64,000 nucleotides of DNA from RYN-230 sp036497945 (GTDB taxonomy: Bacteria; Actinomycetota; Actinomycetes; Streptosporangiales; Streptosporangiaceae). The stretch is taken from positions 80,421-144,420 of the forward strand of contig DASXIN010000023.1 in the NCBI GenBank assembly GCA_036497945.1, given 5' to 3'. Positions 52,666-60,900 of the stretch are shown here, in pieces. Under the pieces are notes generated by a model that did not search any database, was not told the origin of the DNA, and saw only the letters and a program-made list of their open reading frames with translations. How positions within the stretch are numbered: the stretch's first letter is position 1; each line of letters begins with the position of its first letter. The position numbers were made by a program, and so were the translations under genes.

Positions 52666-53478
52666 TCAAGGCTCCCAGCCCTCCAGAGCGTCTGTCCAGC
52701 CGCCCGGCGGGCCGTCCGGGCCGACCGTGGGAGCCGGAATATCTGGGGACTCCACCACGATGCGAAACAGTTCTGGCCGCAGCACGGCCACCGTCAGCGC
52801 CTGCACTCCGGGCTGCGTGCTGTCCCCGAAGCGGACCGTGACGGTAGCGGCGGGCTCACCGGTCGCCAATCGCAGGCTGCGGGCCACTGAGGGGGCAGGC
52901 GCCTGGAAGTCGAGCTGGAAGGCACGGGGACGGCTATCGAGGGGGGTGAGGCCAACCGGGGAGGACATGTCCGCCTGCTCGCCGGCCAGCCGCTCCATTT
53001 CCGGTGGCAGGTAGCTGGCGGTGTAGGCGGCTGGTTCGCCGCCTACTGTCCACAGGCAGCGAACGGTCAGCAGGTCCTGGCCAGGCGGCGTGCCGAGCAC
53101 CCGGGCCACGTCCTCCGCGGCACGCCGCCGGGCGACGTTCCGGCTCTTGCAGGCCAATTGCCCACCCATCGGATCCACGCGAGTGGCCAGCCCGGGCAGG
53201 CCCTCCAGGGCGAGCCGGTACTCGGCCGGGCTGGCGCGGAACACATGTCCGTCCGGGAGGCGGGTGATCAGGTGGCGCTGCGCGAGCAGGTCGATGGCCG
53301 CGTCGATCTCCGCGATGGTTACGTTGTAGCGGCGGGCCAGCGCCGTGTGCCGGGGCAGCCGCCAGCCAGGCTCATGGTGCAGCAGCGCCGCCGCCATCCG
53401 GTCGGCGAGCACGCTCGCCGACAGCGGAAGGCCTGGGGCGATGGTCCGAGCGTCCTGGCTTGCGCGTGATTCGGTCAT
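52666..53478 (-). CDS. GntR-family regulator with UTRA-like effector domain
   Basis: A 270-residue regulator. The winged HTH lies at about residues 18-80 (LPRHTALARRYNVTIAEIDAAIDLL, then LITRLPDGHVF). A UTRA-type ligand domain follows (DLLTVRCLWTVGGEPAAYTASYLP is the diagnostic strand). Its ligand is not known; position ahead of phoU suggests a link to phosphate or stress but is not proof. ATG at 53478 is chosen; an in-frame start 14 codons upstream lacks conservation. Confidence 0.82.
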   Translation of the reverse strand: MTESRASQDARTIAPGLPLSASVLADRMAAALLHHEPGWRLPRHTALARRYNVTIAEIDAAIDLLAQRHLITRLPDGHVFRASPAEYRLALEGLPGLATRVDPMGGQLACKSRNVARRRAAEDVARVLGTPPGQDLLTVRCLWTVGGEPAAYTASYLPPEMERLAGEQADMSSPVGLTPLDSRPRAFQLDFQAPAPSVARSLRLATGEPAATVTVRFGDSTQPGVQALTVAVLRPELFRIVVESPDIPAPTVGPDGPPGGWTDALEGWEP

Positions 53479-53818
53479 TCTGCTGTTCGCCCGGGTCGCG
53501 CAGGCCGACCGCAGCCGCACAGCCTCGACCGGCCCGATGGCCTAAGCAGCCACGGTTCTGCCGGATCAGGCTGGAGACACACTGGTGAAACCCGTCCTAG
53601 TCGCTGACCGTGATCGCGCCGGACCGCTGACGCCCACCTGGCCATCACCCTTAATAAGGAGCGCAGGTGACGTGCAGGTGAACGACTAGGCAAGGAGAAC
53701 CTGACAAGAAAATGAACAAGAGGGAGATCAGTCGACTCAGGTGAAGCCGGCCAGCGCTGCGCGGGGGCGGGGACATAGTTCCCCGCCCCCGCAACGACGG
53801 CTGAAAGCCCGCCAGGAA
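53479..53818. other. gene-free stretch between gntR and the DUF1416 gene
   Basis: This 340-nt stretch holds no convincing gene. It has AT-richer patches around 53650-53735 with AAGGAG motifs, a 10-codon frame MNKREISRLR (53712-53744) without a good ribosome spacing, and the strong hairpin listed at 53761. It probably contains the gntR promoter, which I cannot place. Confidence 0.5.
53761..53792. terminator. strong hairpin terminator of the sulfur operon
   Basis: A 13-bp stem (left arm GCGGGGGCGGGGA, right arm 53780-53792) with a 6-nt loop, 27 nt past the DUF1416 stop on the minus strand. No T-run, as usual here. Confidence 0.75.
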
Positions 53819-54136
53819 TCAGACGCTGACCTCGACCGCGGTGATCTGGCCATAGTCGGCGCTCACCGTCTGGTCGGAGTTCACCCCGCCGGGAGCCAGC
53901 ACCCGGACCGTCCAGGTGCCCGGCGCGGCGAAGAAGCGGAACCCGCCGTCCGCTCCCAGCGGCACCTCGGCGACGAACTCGCCGCCGTCGTTGAGCAGCC
54001 GGGCGTACCCGGTCTGCACGGCGGCCCCGGCCCTGGTCACGTGACCCTGGACGATGGCCTGGTTACCGGCGTCGGCCGGCAGGGCGACCCCGCCGGCCGG
54101 GGCGCCGCAGCCGTCGCTGCCCGGTGCGCCGGTCAC
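53819..54136 (-). CDS. DUF1416 family protein
   Basis: A 105-residue beta-rich protein (QAIVQGHVTRAGAAVQTGYARLLN and GGFRFFAAPGTWTVRVL) of the DUF1416 family, which nearly always follows the rhodanese gene in actinobacteria. GCGAP near the N terminus carries the only Cys. Likely a carboxypeptidase-regulatory-like fold; function unknown. ATG at 54136 overlaps the rhodanese stop as ATGA. Confidence 0.85.
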   Translation of the reverse strand: MTGAPGSDGCGAPAGGVALPADAGNQAIVQGHVTRAGAAVQTGYARLLNDGGEFVAEVPLGADGGFRFFAAPGTWTVRVLAPGGVNSDQTVSADYGQITAVEVSV

Positions 54137-54975
54137 TGGGCATCACCCAACTCGATCGGCACGCCGACCAGCGAGCCGTACTCGGTCCAGGAGCCGTCGT
54201 AGTTCTTCACGTTCGGCTGCTCGAGCAGTTCGTGCAGGACGAACCAGGTGTGCGCGGACCGCTCGCCGATCCGGCAGTAGGCGATGGTGTCCTTGCTGAA
54301 GTCCACCCCGGCCTCGTCCCGGTACAGCGTGCGCAATTCGTCGTCGGACTTGAACGTGCCGTCGTCGTTGGCCGCCTTGGACCAGGGCACGTTCTTCGCG
54401 GTCGGGATGTGTCCGGCGCGCTGGGCCTGCTCCTGCGGCAGGTGGGCCGGGGCCAGCAGGCGGCCGGCGAACTCGTCGGGTGACCGCACGTCGACTAGGT
54501 TGCGCTTGCCGATCGCGGCCAGCACCTCGTCGCGCATGGCCCGGAGGGTGGCATCCTGCTCGCTGGCCACGTAGTGGGTGGCGGGCCGCTCGGGCACGTC
54601 CTTCACCAGCTCGCGGGAGTCGAGCTCCCACTTCTTCCGGCCGCCGTCGAGCAACTTCACGTTCTGGTGCCCGTACAGCCGGAAGTACCAGTACGCATAG
54701 GCCGCGAACCAGTTGTTGTTCCCGCCGTACAGGATGACCGTGTCGTCGTTGGCAATCCCGCGCTGGGACAGCAGGGCCTCGAAACCCGCCTTGTCCACGA
54801 AGTCACGGCGGACCGGGTCCTGCAGGTCCTTCTTCCAGTCGATCTTGATGGCCCCGGGGATGTGCCCGGTGTCGTACGCACTGGTGTCTTCGTCCACCTC
54901 GACGAGCACCACGCCCGGATCGCCCTTGTGGGCCTCGACCCAGTCTGCGTCCACCAGGACGTCAGAGCGGCTCAT
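54133..54975 (-). CDS. thiosulfate sulfurtransferase (two-domain rhodanese)
   Basis: A 280-residue rhodanese with an inactive N-terminal domain (residues 1-145) and a C-terminal catalytic domain whose persulfide-forming Cys lies in YCRIGERSAHTWF. It moves sulfane sulfur from thiosulfate or similar donors. It overlaps DUF1416 and the DUF4395 gene (ATGA at both ends), so the three are translated together. The operon is preceded by a Cys-rich leader peptide, pointing to control by cysteine supply. Confidence 0.94.
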   Translation of the reverse strand: MSRSDVLVDADWVEAHKGDPGVVLVEVDEDTSAYDTGHIPGAIKIDWKKDLQDPVRRDFVDKAGFEALLSQRGIANDDTVILYGGNNNWFAAYAYWYFRLYGHQNVKLLDGGRKKWELDSRELVKDVPERPATHYVASEQDATLRAMRDEVLAAIGKRNLVDVRSPDEFAGRLLAPAHLPQEQAQRAGHIPTAKNVPWSKAANDDGTFKSDDELRTLYRDEAGVDFSKDTIAYCRIGERSAHTWFVLHELLEQPNVKNYDGSWTEYGSLVGVPIELGDAQ

Positions 54976-55427
54976 GTAGCAACCTCCTTGTCGGAGTCCG
55001 GCTCGGCCATCTTTGGCCGGCCCGGCCAGACTCGTTTGATAAGCACGTACATCTCACAGCCCAGGCAGAAGCCGAAGGCTGCGTTGAGGAACGCGGCGGC
55101 GAGTGCCGCCGCCGCGGCGGCCATGCCGAGCGGGATCAGCCCGGCCGCGTACCCGATCACCCCGATGACGCTGATGACCAGGCCCACCCCCTGCGCGAAC
55201 CGCGGCGGCGCCGCGGCTTCCAGCTCGGCCGGTGGCCCCAGCCTCGGCCGGACCAGCCACCGGTAGATGAACCCGTAGGGCGAGTAGCGCAGCCCGAACA
55301 CCGCGCCGATGCCGAACACGACGGCCTGCGCGGCCAGCAGCCAGCCGCTGCTGGTGATCAGCACGACCACGAGCACGATCGCGGACAGCGCAGCATTGAA
55401 CCGCTGACCCCTGGGATCGACGTTCAC
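54972..55427 (-). CDS. DUF4395 membrane protein
   Basis: A 151-residue membrane protein with about four hydrophobic segments and a conserved FGFCLGCEMYVLI motif near the C terminus, typical of DUF4395. It regularly accompanies rhodanese genes in actinobacteria; sulfur transport or membrane-linked thiol exchange is inferred. GTG at 55427 is preferred to GTG at 55436, because GGGGAGAG would otherwise touch the start codon. Confidence 0.85.
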   Translation of the reverse strand: MNVDPRGQRFNAALSAIVLVVVLITSSGWLLAAQAVVFGIGAVFGLRYSPYGFIYRWLVRPRLGPPAELEAAAPPRFAQGVGLVISVIGVIGYAAGLIPLGMAAAAAALAAAFLNAAFGFCLGCEMYVLIKRVWPGRPKMAEPDSDKEVAT

Positions 55428-55457
55428 CAGCAGCACCTCTCCCCTGAACGGGAACCG

Positions 55458-55516
55458 ACGAGACTAGCTCGTGCCCGGGTGACGGCAGGCGTCACGCTCT
55501 TGCTGGCTCAGCCAGC
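55458..55516 (-). promoter_or_regulatory. three consecutive hairpins between leader peptide and DUF4395 gene
   Basis: Listed in minus-strand order: GCTGGCT/AGCCAGC (55502-55516), GTGACG/CGTCAC (55479-55495) and ACGAG/CTCGT (55458-55472). They fill the space after the leader peptide and could form alternative structures for attenuation. Confidence 0.45.
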
Positions 55517-55518
55517 GG

Positions 55519-55647
55519 CTACGGGCACGGCGTGCCCGGACACAACGCAGCGGCGACGTGACAGTAGTCGACGACCCGCCGCCGGGTCAGCAGCGGCCGT
55601 GACCAGCCGCCGCCCGCCCGCTCATCCGGTACGGCCTGGGAAAGCAC
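55519..55647 (-). CDS. cysteine-rich leader peptide
   Basis: A 42-codon frame on the minus strand ending in LTRRRVVDYCHVAAALCPG and TPCP. The LTRRRxVDxxxVAAxLC pattern is that of actinobacterial leader peptides found before sulfur-assimilation operons; three of the last 14 residues are Cys, so ribosome stalling at Cys codons could sense cysteine supply. GTG at 55647 is the nearest start, with only a weak GGGG upstream, so the N terminus is uncertain. Confidence 0.6.
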   Translation of the reverse strand: MLSQAVPDERAGGGWSRPLLTRRRVVDYCHVAAALCPGTPCP

Positions 55648-55705
55648 GACCCCGATGGTATGCCCCGGCGGCTCATGTGTCACTTCCCACCAGGCTGGTA
55701 GGGTA

Positions 55706-56119
55706 TTACCTCTCATCAGCATCTCCGAGCGCGGCCAGCACCTCGTCCTTGCGCATCAGGCCGCTGCCCCGCCGGGTGACCCGGCCATCCGGGCCGAGCA
55801 CGAACACGGTAGGCGTGCGCCGCACGTCCAGCAGCCGGACCAGGTCCAGCCGCTCCGCGGCGTCCACCTCCACGTGCCTGACGCCATCCTGGCCGCTGGC
55901 CACCTCACCCAGGGTCTGCCGGGTGGCCCGGCACGGCGCGCAGAATTCGGAAGAGAACTGCAGCAGGGTCGCCCGCGCGCCGAGCGGCTGGCCCAGCTGG
56001 GCCGCGGTCAGCTGCGCCGGGCGGGGCTGCGTCAGCTTCCCGTCCCGGCGGCGGCGGGACAGCCCGAACGTCGCGGCGGCCGCGAGCACCAGCACGCAGA
56101 CCAGGATTCCGGGTACCAC
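55706..56119 (-). CDS. thioredoxin-family membrane-anchored protein
   Basis: A 137-residue protein with an N-terminal membrane helix (GILVCVLVLAAAATFGL) and a thioredoxin fold with FCAPC in LQFSSEFCAPCRATRQT, and the cis-Pro segment VRRTPTVFVL. It is upstream of the leader peptide and rhodanese genes on the same strand and probably donates electrons to the sulfur pathway. GTG at 56119. Confidence 0.85.
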   Translation of the reverse strand: MVPGILVCVLVLAAAATFGLSRRRRDGKLTQPRPAQLTAAQLGQPLGARATLLQFSSEFCAPCRATRQTLGEVASGQDGVRHVEVDAAERLDLVRLLDVRRTPTVFVLGPDGRVTRRGSGLMRKDEVLAALGDADER

Positions 56120-56158
56120 GCCGGGTACAGCGTGCCGGCGGCCAGTCGCATTCCCTGG

Positions 56159-56860
56159 CTAGCGCACCGGGATGGTGACCAGGACCCGGCCCCCGGAGGT
56201 GATCTTAAAGCTGCGCAGGCTGTCCAGCATCACCGAGGACGCACCCGGGTACCAGGTGGTGCCTTCGTCGTAGCTGGTCTTCCAGCTGCCTGCCAGTACG
56301 GTCCGGCCTGTTGCGTCGGTGACCACCAGGCTGCAGCGCACGTCCTCGGGCAGGCCGTGCACCCGGGTATCCAGCACGGTCCCCCAGCTCCGCGGCGCGT
56401 ACCGCACCGTGGCCGAGACATGCGTCGCCGCGTTGCTGGCTGACACCGAGGTGAAGTGCTGGCTGGCCACCGGCGCGGCGGGCGGGGACAGCGCACTCCA
56501 GGTCGCGGCCCCGGCCGCACCGGCCACCAGGACCACGGCGGCCGCGGCGGCCAGGCCGCGCCAGCGGCGCGCCTGACGGGCCCGCCGGGTGCGCGCCAGC
56601 AGCGAGTCCAGCACCTGGTCGGACGGCATGTCGCGGCCGGCCAGCTCGTCATCGGGCTCGTCGGCCAGTTGCTGCGCCTCGCCGACCGGAATCCGGCGGA
56701 GCAGCGCGGGCAGCCCGGCCAGGCCGGCCAGTTCCTCACGGCAGTCCGGGCACGTGCTCAGGTGGCTGTCCAGCGTGGCGCGCTCGGCAGGATCGATCGC
56801 ACCCAGCACGTAGACGCCGAGGGCGTGCCGGATGTTGCGGCAGTCCGCTGAGCCGGTCAT
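56159..56860 (-). CDS. anti-sigma factor (zinc-finger ZAS domain)
   Basis: A 233-residue membrane protein. The N-terminal zinc site HLSTCPDCREEL (H-x3-C-x2-C, about residues 33-44) binds the cognate sigma, a single transmembrane helix follows (LAAAAAVVLVAGAAGAATW, about 103-121) and the extracytoplasmic domain is about 110 residues. It should hold the sigma at 56857 inactive until a signal arrives. It overlaps the sigma gene as ATGA. Confidence 0.92.
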   Translation of the reverse strand: MTGSADCRNIRHALGVYVLGAIDPAERATLDSHLSTCPDCREELAGLAGLPALLRRIPVGEAQQLADEPDDELAGRDMPSDQVLDSLLARTRRARQARRWRGLAAAAAVVLVAGAAGAATWSALSPPAAPVASQHFTSVSASNAATHVSATVRYAPRSWGTVLDTRVHGLPEDVRCSLVVTDATGRTVLAGSWKTSYDEGTTWYPGASSVMLDSLRSFKITSGGRVLVTIPVR

Positions 56861-57492
56861 GGCGCGAGCCCCCGTTCCTCGAGCGCCAGTTTGAGTGCCT
56901 TGAGGGCATAGAACGTGCGTGACTTCACGGTGCCGCCAGGGATACCGAGTTCGGTGGCGGCTTCGGCGACCGAGCGGCCGAGGTAGTACGTCTGCACGAG
57001 CACCTGCCGGTGCTCTGGCCGAAGGTCACGCAGGGCGTCGGCCACCGCCCACGATTCGAGCACGCGATCCGCCTCGTCGGCAACGGGTACCAGTTCGAGC
57101 GCTGCTTCGCCAACCTCCCGCGGCCGGGCGTTGCGCGCCCGGTGCGAGTCCACCGCGAGGTTTCTCGCCACCGCGAACAGCCAAGGACGGGCTGGCCGCT
57201 CAGCGATAGCCTCAGGGTGCAGCCAGGCCCTGAGCAGCGTCTCTTGCACAATATCTTCCGCCCGTTGCCGGTCGCCGCTGGTCAGCCGAAGCGCATAACG
57301 CAGCAGCGGCGACGCGTGCTCGGCGTAGAGCGCGCGGACGAGGTCTTCGTCACAAGCCCCTCCCTGGGGCTCGCGCCCCTGGATGCTTCGGTGCTGCGCC
57401 ACATCTGGGTAACGGCCGACCTCGTCCCCCGGTTCATCGGCGGCGCCCGGTTTTGGCGGGAATTCCGGGACATCGCCCGGTAGCGGCGGCAT
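56857..57492 (-). CDS. ECF RNA polymerase sigma factor
   Basis: A 211-residue complete ECF sigma factor. Region 2 spans about residues 47-120 (LYAEHASPLLRYALRLTSGD, AEDIVQETLLRAW, PRPWLFAVARNLAVDSHRAR) and region 4 about 150-205 (LRPEHRQVLVQTYYLGRSVAEAATELGIP and GTVKSRTFYALKALK). It fits the zinc-anti-sigma-regulated group (SigL/SigK-like). ATG at 57492; the N-terminal 45 residues are non-conserved. Confidence 0.92.
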   Translation of the reverse strand: MPPLPGDVPEFPPKPGAADEPGDEVGRYPDVAQHRSIQGREPQGGACDEDLVRALYAEHASPLLRYALRLTSGDRQRAEDIVQETLLRAWLHPEAIAERPARPWLFAVARNLAVDSHRARNARPREVGEAALELVPVADEADRVLESWAVADALRDLRPEHRQVLVQTYYLGRSVAEAATELGIPGGTVKSRTFYALKALKLALEERGLAP

Positions 57493-57574
57493 CGATCACC
57501 CGTCCGCGGCGAAGTGGACGTCCCGCCCGGTCGCCGAGATATGCATCGGGTGCCAGGCTACCCGCGGGACGTGC

Positions 57575-57835
57575 TCAGCCGCCGGCGAACGGCGGCAGCA
57601 CCTCCACCACGGCAGACTCGGTGAGCAGCACCGAGTCGGGTGCCCGGGCGCCCACCGGAGAGCCGTCGACCAGGAAGGATGACCGGGCCAGCACCGCACC
57701 CAGGATGGCCGCGCCGTCCCGGCCGGCCAGGGCGGCGGCGAGCGCGTCACCGAGGGTTTCCGCGCTGATGGTCTCCTCGGCCACCCCGGCGGCCTGCTTG
57801 GCCGCGGCCCAGTAGCGCATCGTCACTGTGGCCAT
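57575..57835 (-). CDS. MoaD/ThiS-family sulfur carrier protein
   Basis: An 86-residue ubiquitin-like protein ending in LPPFAGG, with the C-terminal Gly-Gly that becomes a thiocarboxylate. It is probably the small subunit of molybdopterin synthase or a related carrier; no MoaE or ThiG is in the window. ATG at 57835 is clear. Divergent from glnR. Confidence 0.88.
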   Translation of the reverse strand: MATVTMRYWAAAKQAAGVAEETISAETLGDALAAALAGRDGAAILGAVLARSSFLVDGSPVGARAPDSVLLTESAVVEVLPPFAGG

Positions 57836-57944
57836 GTCCGCTATCCTCGCTCACATCGGATCCAGGCAGTGCCGCCCACGGGTCCTTGTGTCCACCGATG
57901 GGTAGTTTCACCCACAGCAGCGCACAGGGCGGAGGTGGCAGCAC

Positions 57945-58757
57945 ATGAGTGACCTGTTGCTGCTCACCGGGACGCTGGAGCCCGCCCAGGAGATACTGCC
58001 GTCGCTCGGCCTGCTGCTGCATACAGTACGCGTCGGCCCGGCCGAGGTGCCCACGCTGGCCGATGCACCGGCCGTGGATGCCGTGCTGGTCGACGCGCGG
58101 CGCGACCTGGCCCAGGCCAGGAGCCTGACCGTGCTGCTGCGGACGGTCGGCCTGGACGCGCCGGTGCTGGCCGTGCTGACCGAGGGCGGGCTGGCCGCGG
58201 TCACCGCCGAGTGGGGCGCCGACGACGTGATCCTGCACACCGCCGGGCCGGCCGAAGTGGAGGCCAGGCTGCGGCTGGCCATCGGCCGCAAGGCCAGCCT
58301 GGCCCCGGCTGCCCCGGACGAGATCCGGTCCGGTGACCTGGCCATCGACGAGGCCACCTACACGGCGCGACTGCGGGCCCGCGCTCTCGACCTGACGTTC
58401 AAGGAATTCGAGCTACTCAAGTTCCTGGCCCAGCACCCGGGCCGGGTATTCACCCGCGCGCACCTGCTCCAGGAGGTGTGGGGATACGACTACTTCGGCG
58501 GTACCCGCACGGTGGACGTGCACGTCCGGCGGCTGCGGGCCAAGCTGGGCGCAGAGCACGAGGCGCTGATCGGCACGGTGCGCAACGTCGGCTACCGCTT
58601 CGTCCCGGCCAAGGGCGGTGACGAGCCGAGGCCGGCCCGGCCGGCCCGCGGCCCAGCCAGCGCGGCGGCCAGCGAGGCGGATGCCCCGGATCCGGGCGGC
58701 CAGCCCGCGGGCAGGCCCGAGAAGGCGGCGGCCGTGCCTGCCGAGCGACGGCGATGA
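57945..58757 (+). CDS. glnR: GlnR-type nitrogen regulator (OmpR family, atypical receiver)
   Basis: A 270-residue response regulator. The receiver lacks the usual acidic pocket as expected for GlnR; LVDARRDL (residues 43-50) carries the Asp. The winged-helix domain reads ARALDLTFKEFELLKFLAQHPGRVF and VDVHVRRLRAKLG, essentially the GlnR sequence. GlnR controls glutamine synthetase and ammonium uptake genes. The C-terminal 45 residues are Pro/Ala-rich. ATG at 57945 has GGAGG upstream. It overlaps mshD by ATGA, so nitrogen control and mycothiol synthesis genes are coupled. Confidence 0.93.
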   Translation: MSDLLLLTGTLEPAQEILPSLGLLLHTVRVGPAEVPTLADAPAVDAVLVDARRDLAQARSLTVLLRTVGLDAPVLAVLTEGGLAAVTAEWGADDVILHTAGPAEVEARLRLAIGRKASLAPAAPDEIRSGDLAIDEATYTARLRARALDLTFKEFELLKFLAQHPGRVFTRAHLLQEVWGYDYFGGTRTVDVHVRRLRAKLGAEHEALIGTVRNVGYRFVPAKGGDEPRPARPARGPASAAASEADAPDPGGQPAGRPEKAAAVPAERRR

Positions 58758-59680
58758 CTCCCGACATCGAGGTCACCGGGCCACTGCCCGAGCCGGCCGC
58801 CGCGGCGGTGCTGGATCTGGTCAGCGCGGCCACCGGCACCGACTCGGTCAGCCCGCTGTCCGAGCACGTCCTGCTGCACCTCCGCTACGGCGGCGACCCG
58901 CAGGCCCGCGACCTGCTGCTGCGTGGCGACGGCGAACTCGGCGGGTACGCCCACCTGGACCCGTCCGACCCGGCTGAGGGGCCGAGCGGCGAACTGGTCA
59001 TCCACCCCGCGCACCGGCGGCACGGCCTGGGCCTGGCGCTGACCCAGGCGGCGCTGGCCGAGCTGGCGCCGCGGCCGCTCCGCCTGTGGGCGCACGGTGA
59101 TCTGCCCGCGGCCGCCGCGCTGGCCCGCCGGGCCGGTTTCGAGCGGATCCGGGCGCTGTGGACGATGCGCCGGTCGCTGCACACCCAGCTGGGCACGCCG
59201 CGCTTCCCCGAGGGCGTCACGCTGCGCACTTTCACCGTCGGCCGCGACGAGCAGGCCTGGCTGGAGATCAACCGGACGGCGTTCGCCGGCCACCCGGAGC
59301 AGGGTGCCTGGACGCTGGCCGACCTGGCGCTGCGGGAACGGGAACCCTGGTTCGACCCGGCCGGCTTCTTCCTGGCCGAGCGGTCGGGGAAGCTGGCCGG
59401 GTTCCACTGGACGAAGATCCACCAGACGCGGCCGGACAGCCCGGCGAACGGGGCCGAGCCAATCGGCGAGGTGTACGTGGTCGGGGTGGACCCCGGGGAG
59501 CAGGGCTCCGGGCTGGGCCGCGCGCTCACCCTGGCCGGATTGCGCTATCTGCAGTCCCGTGGGCTGCCCGAGGTCATGCTGTACGTAGATGAGGCGAACA
59601 CACCGGCCATCCGGCTCTATGAGTCGCTCGGCTTCACGCACTGGCACACGGACGTCATGTACCGCCATCCCGGCGCCTAG
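58754..59680 (+). CDS. mshD: mycothiol synthase (MshD)
   Basis: A 308-residue enzyme made of two GNAT domains; it acetylates Cys-GlcN-Ins to mycothiol. The second domain holds the acetyl-CoA loop VDPGEQGSGLGRALTLAGL, and LYVDEANTPAIRLYESLGF closes the fold. This is the actinobacterial thiol buffer that may also serve the arsenate reductase. ATG at 58754. Its TAG shares CTAG with the convergent small gene. Confidence 0.95.
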   Translation: MTPDIEVTGPLPEPAAAAVLDLVSAATGTDSVSPLSEHVLLHLRYGGDPQARDLLLRGDGELGGYAHLDPSDPAEGPSGELVIHPAHRRHGLGLALTQAALAELAPRPLRLWAHGDLPAAAALARRAGFERIRALWTMRRSLHTQLGTPRFPEGVTLRTFTVGRDEQAWLEINRTAFAGHPEQGAWTLADLALREREPWFDPAGFFLAERSGKLAGFHWTKIHQTRPDSPANGAEPIGEVYVVGVDPGEQGSGLGRALTLAGLRYLQSRGLPEVMLYVDEANTPAIRLYESLGFTHWHTDVMYRHPGA

Positions 59681-59871
59681 TTCAGCCGCCGCCAGCCCGA
59701 TAAGTCGGCGCTGCTGCTGGCTACCGCGGACCCGATGCCCAGCACCTCATCGAGTTCCTGCGCGGTCAGCGGCCGGTCGCACACGGCCACGGCACTGAGC
59801 ACTTCGGCATAGAGTTCGATCTCGTCCAGCGCAACGCGGTCGGGGACGCGAAAATCGAGATGCTCGCGCAT
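59677..59871 (-). CDS. small conserved actinobacterial protein
   Basis: A 64-residue soluble protein (LRVPDxxALxEIELYxEVLxAVA pattern: DFRVPDRVALDEIELYAEVL) with a helical core. ATG at 59871 is chosen because GGAGGTGGG precedes it; the longer frame to 59916 has no ribosome site. A short homologue is often found in streptomycetes. No function known. Shares CTAG with the mshD stop. Confidence 0.7.
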   Translation of the reverse strand: MREHLDFRVPDRVALDEIELYAEVLSAVAVCDRPLTAQELDEVLGIGSAVASSSADLSGWRRLN

Positions 59872-60129
59872 CGCGCCCACCTCCATCGTCAAGCCGATTC
59901 GCGGAAGCCTGACCACAAGGCTACGACGCGGCTCTATGCCCTCGCATGACCCATCAGGGTCATTTCTGGACCACCCTCAAGTGGGATTTTACCCATAACC
60001 CCAGTAACAATTCCAAGAAGCTGAGGACGCTGCGTCTCTCGATACGGTAAAGGGCTCATCCGACTGATGCTTCGCGAGTGACTCATGAGGCGTCATGTCC
60101 CGCCGGATCGGCGGCTAATCCAGGGTGAT

Positions 60130-60672
60130 TCACCCGGGATGGCCAGGAAAGTCCGACCAGCTTGCCGCGCGGTGCACGGCCGCGCGAGCCACGTAGCGCG
60201 CCGCGGTGCTGGCGAACGTGGCCCGGTCCGCGTCGGTGAGTTCCCGGACCACCCGGCCGGGCACGCCGGCCACCAGGACACCGGCCGGGACCCGCTGGCC
60301 GGGCCGGATGACGGTGCCCGCCGCGACCAGGGCGCCGGCCCCGACCCGGGCCCGGCCGAGCACGATCGCCCCGATGCCGATCAGTGCGCCATCATCCACC
60401 TGAGCCCCGTGCACGGTGGCCCGGTGACCCAGACTGACCCGCTCGCCCAGCAGCACCGGCTCGCCGGGGTCCACGTGCAGGCAGCACTGGTCCTGGATGT
60501 TGCACTCGGCACCGATCACGATCTCGTCGTCATCCGCGCGCAGCACCGACCCGTACCAGACACTGGCCGACCGGCCCAGCGTCACCTGGCCGACAATTAC
60601 GGCTCCCGGCGCGATCCACGCCTCCGGGTGCACGTCCGGGACCCGGCCATCGAGCGCGCCGAGGCGGCCCAT
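60130..60672 (-). CDS. gamma carbonic anhydrase-like hexapeptide-repeat protein
   Basis: A 180-residue left-handed beta-helix protein. Hexapeptide repeats run through AVIVGQVTLGRSASVWYGSVL and ALIGIGAIVLGRARVGAGAL, and the likely metal His residues lie in CLHVDPGE and LGHRATVHG. It may be a carbonic anhydrase or a related acyltransferase-like protein. ATG at 60672 is preferred: GGAGGAG is 6 nt upstream of it but touches ATG at 60678. The long open frame further upstream overlaps the coiled-coil gene and is spurious. Confidence 0.85.
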   Translation of the reverse strand: MGRLGALDGRVPDVHPEAWIAPGAVIVGQVTLGRSASVWYGSVLRADDDEIVIGAECNIQDQCCLHVDPGEPVLLGERVSLGHRATVHGAQVDDGALIGIGAIVLGRARVGAGALVAAGTVIRPGQRVPAGVLVAGVPGRVVRELTDADRATFASTAARYVARAAVHRAASWSDFPGHPG

Positions 60673-60900
60673 CAGCATCTCCTCCTCCAGCTCAGCAGCG
60701 CGAGGTAATCCGGGCAAAACGGGATACTCGCTCGTTTCGGTTGCGCGCGAGGGGCTTACGGACAAGAGTCTTGCCCGTCCGCACCTGTTGTTCCTGATCC
60801 GCCTAGCACGCCTGTCTGCTCCCCGCTCAGGCAGCCCGCCTGCGCCGCGGCGCCCGGCCGGGTAGTAGCCTGGCTTGACCCACCTGACGGGTGACTCCTT

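Noticed and set aside
53712..53744. A 10-codon frame MNKREISRLR after an AAGGAG motif
   Set aside because: The spacing to ATG is about 14 nt, no partner gene follows on the plus strand, and there is no sign of conservation.
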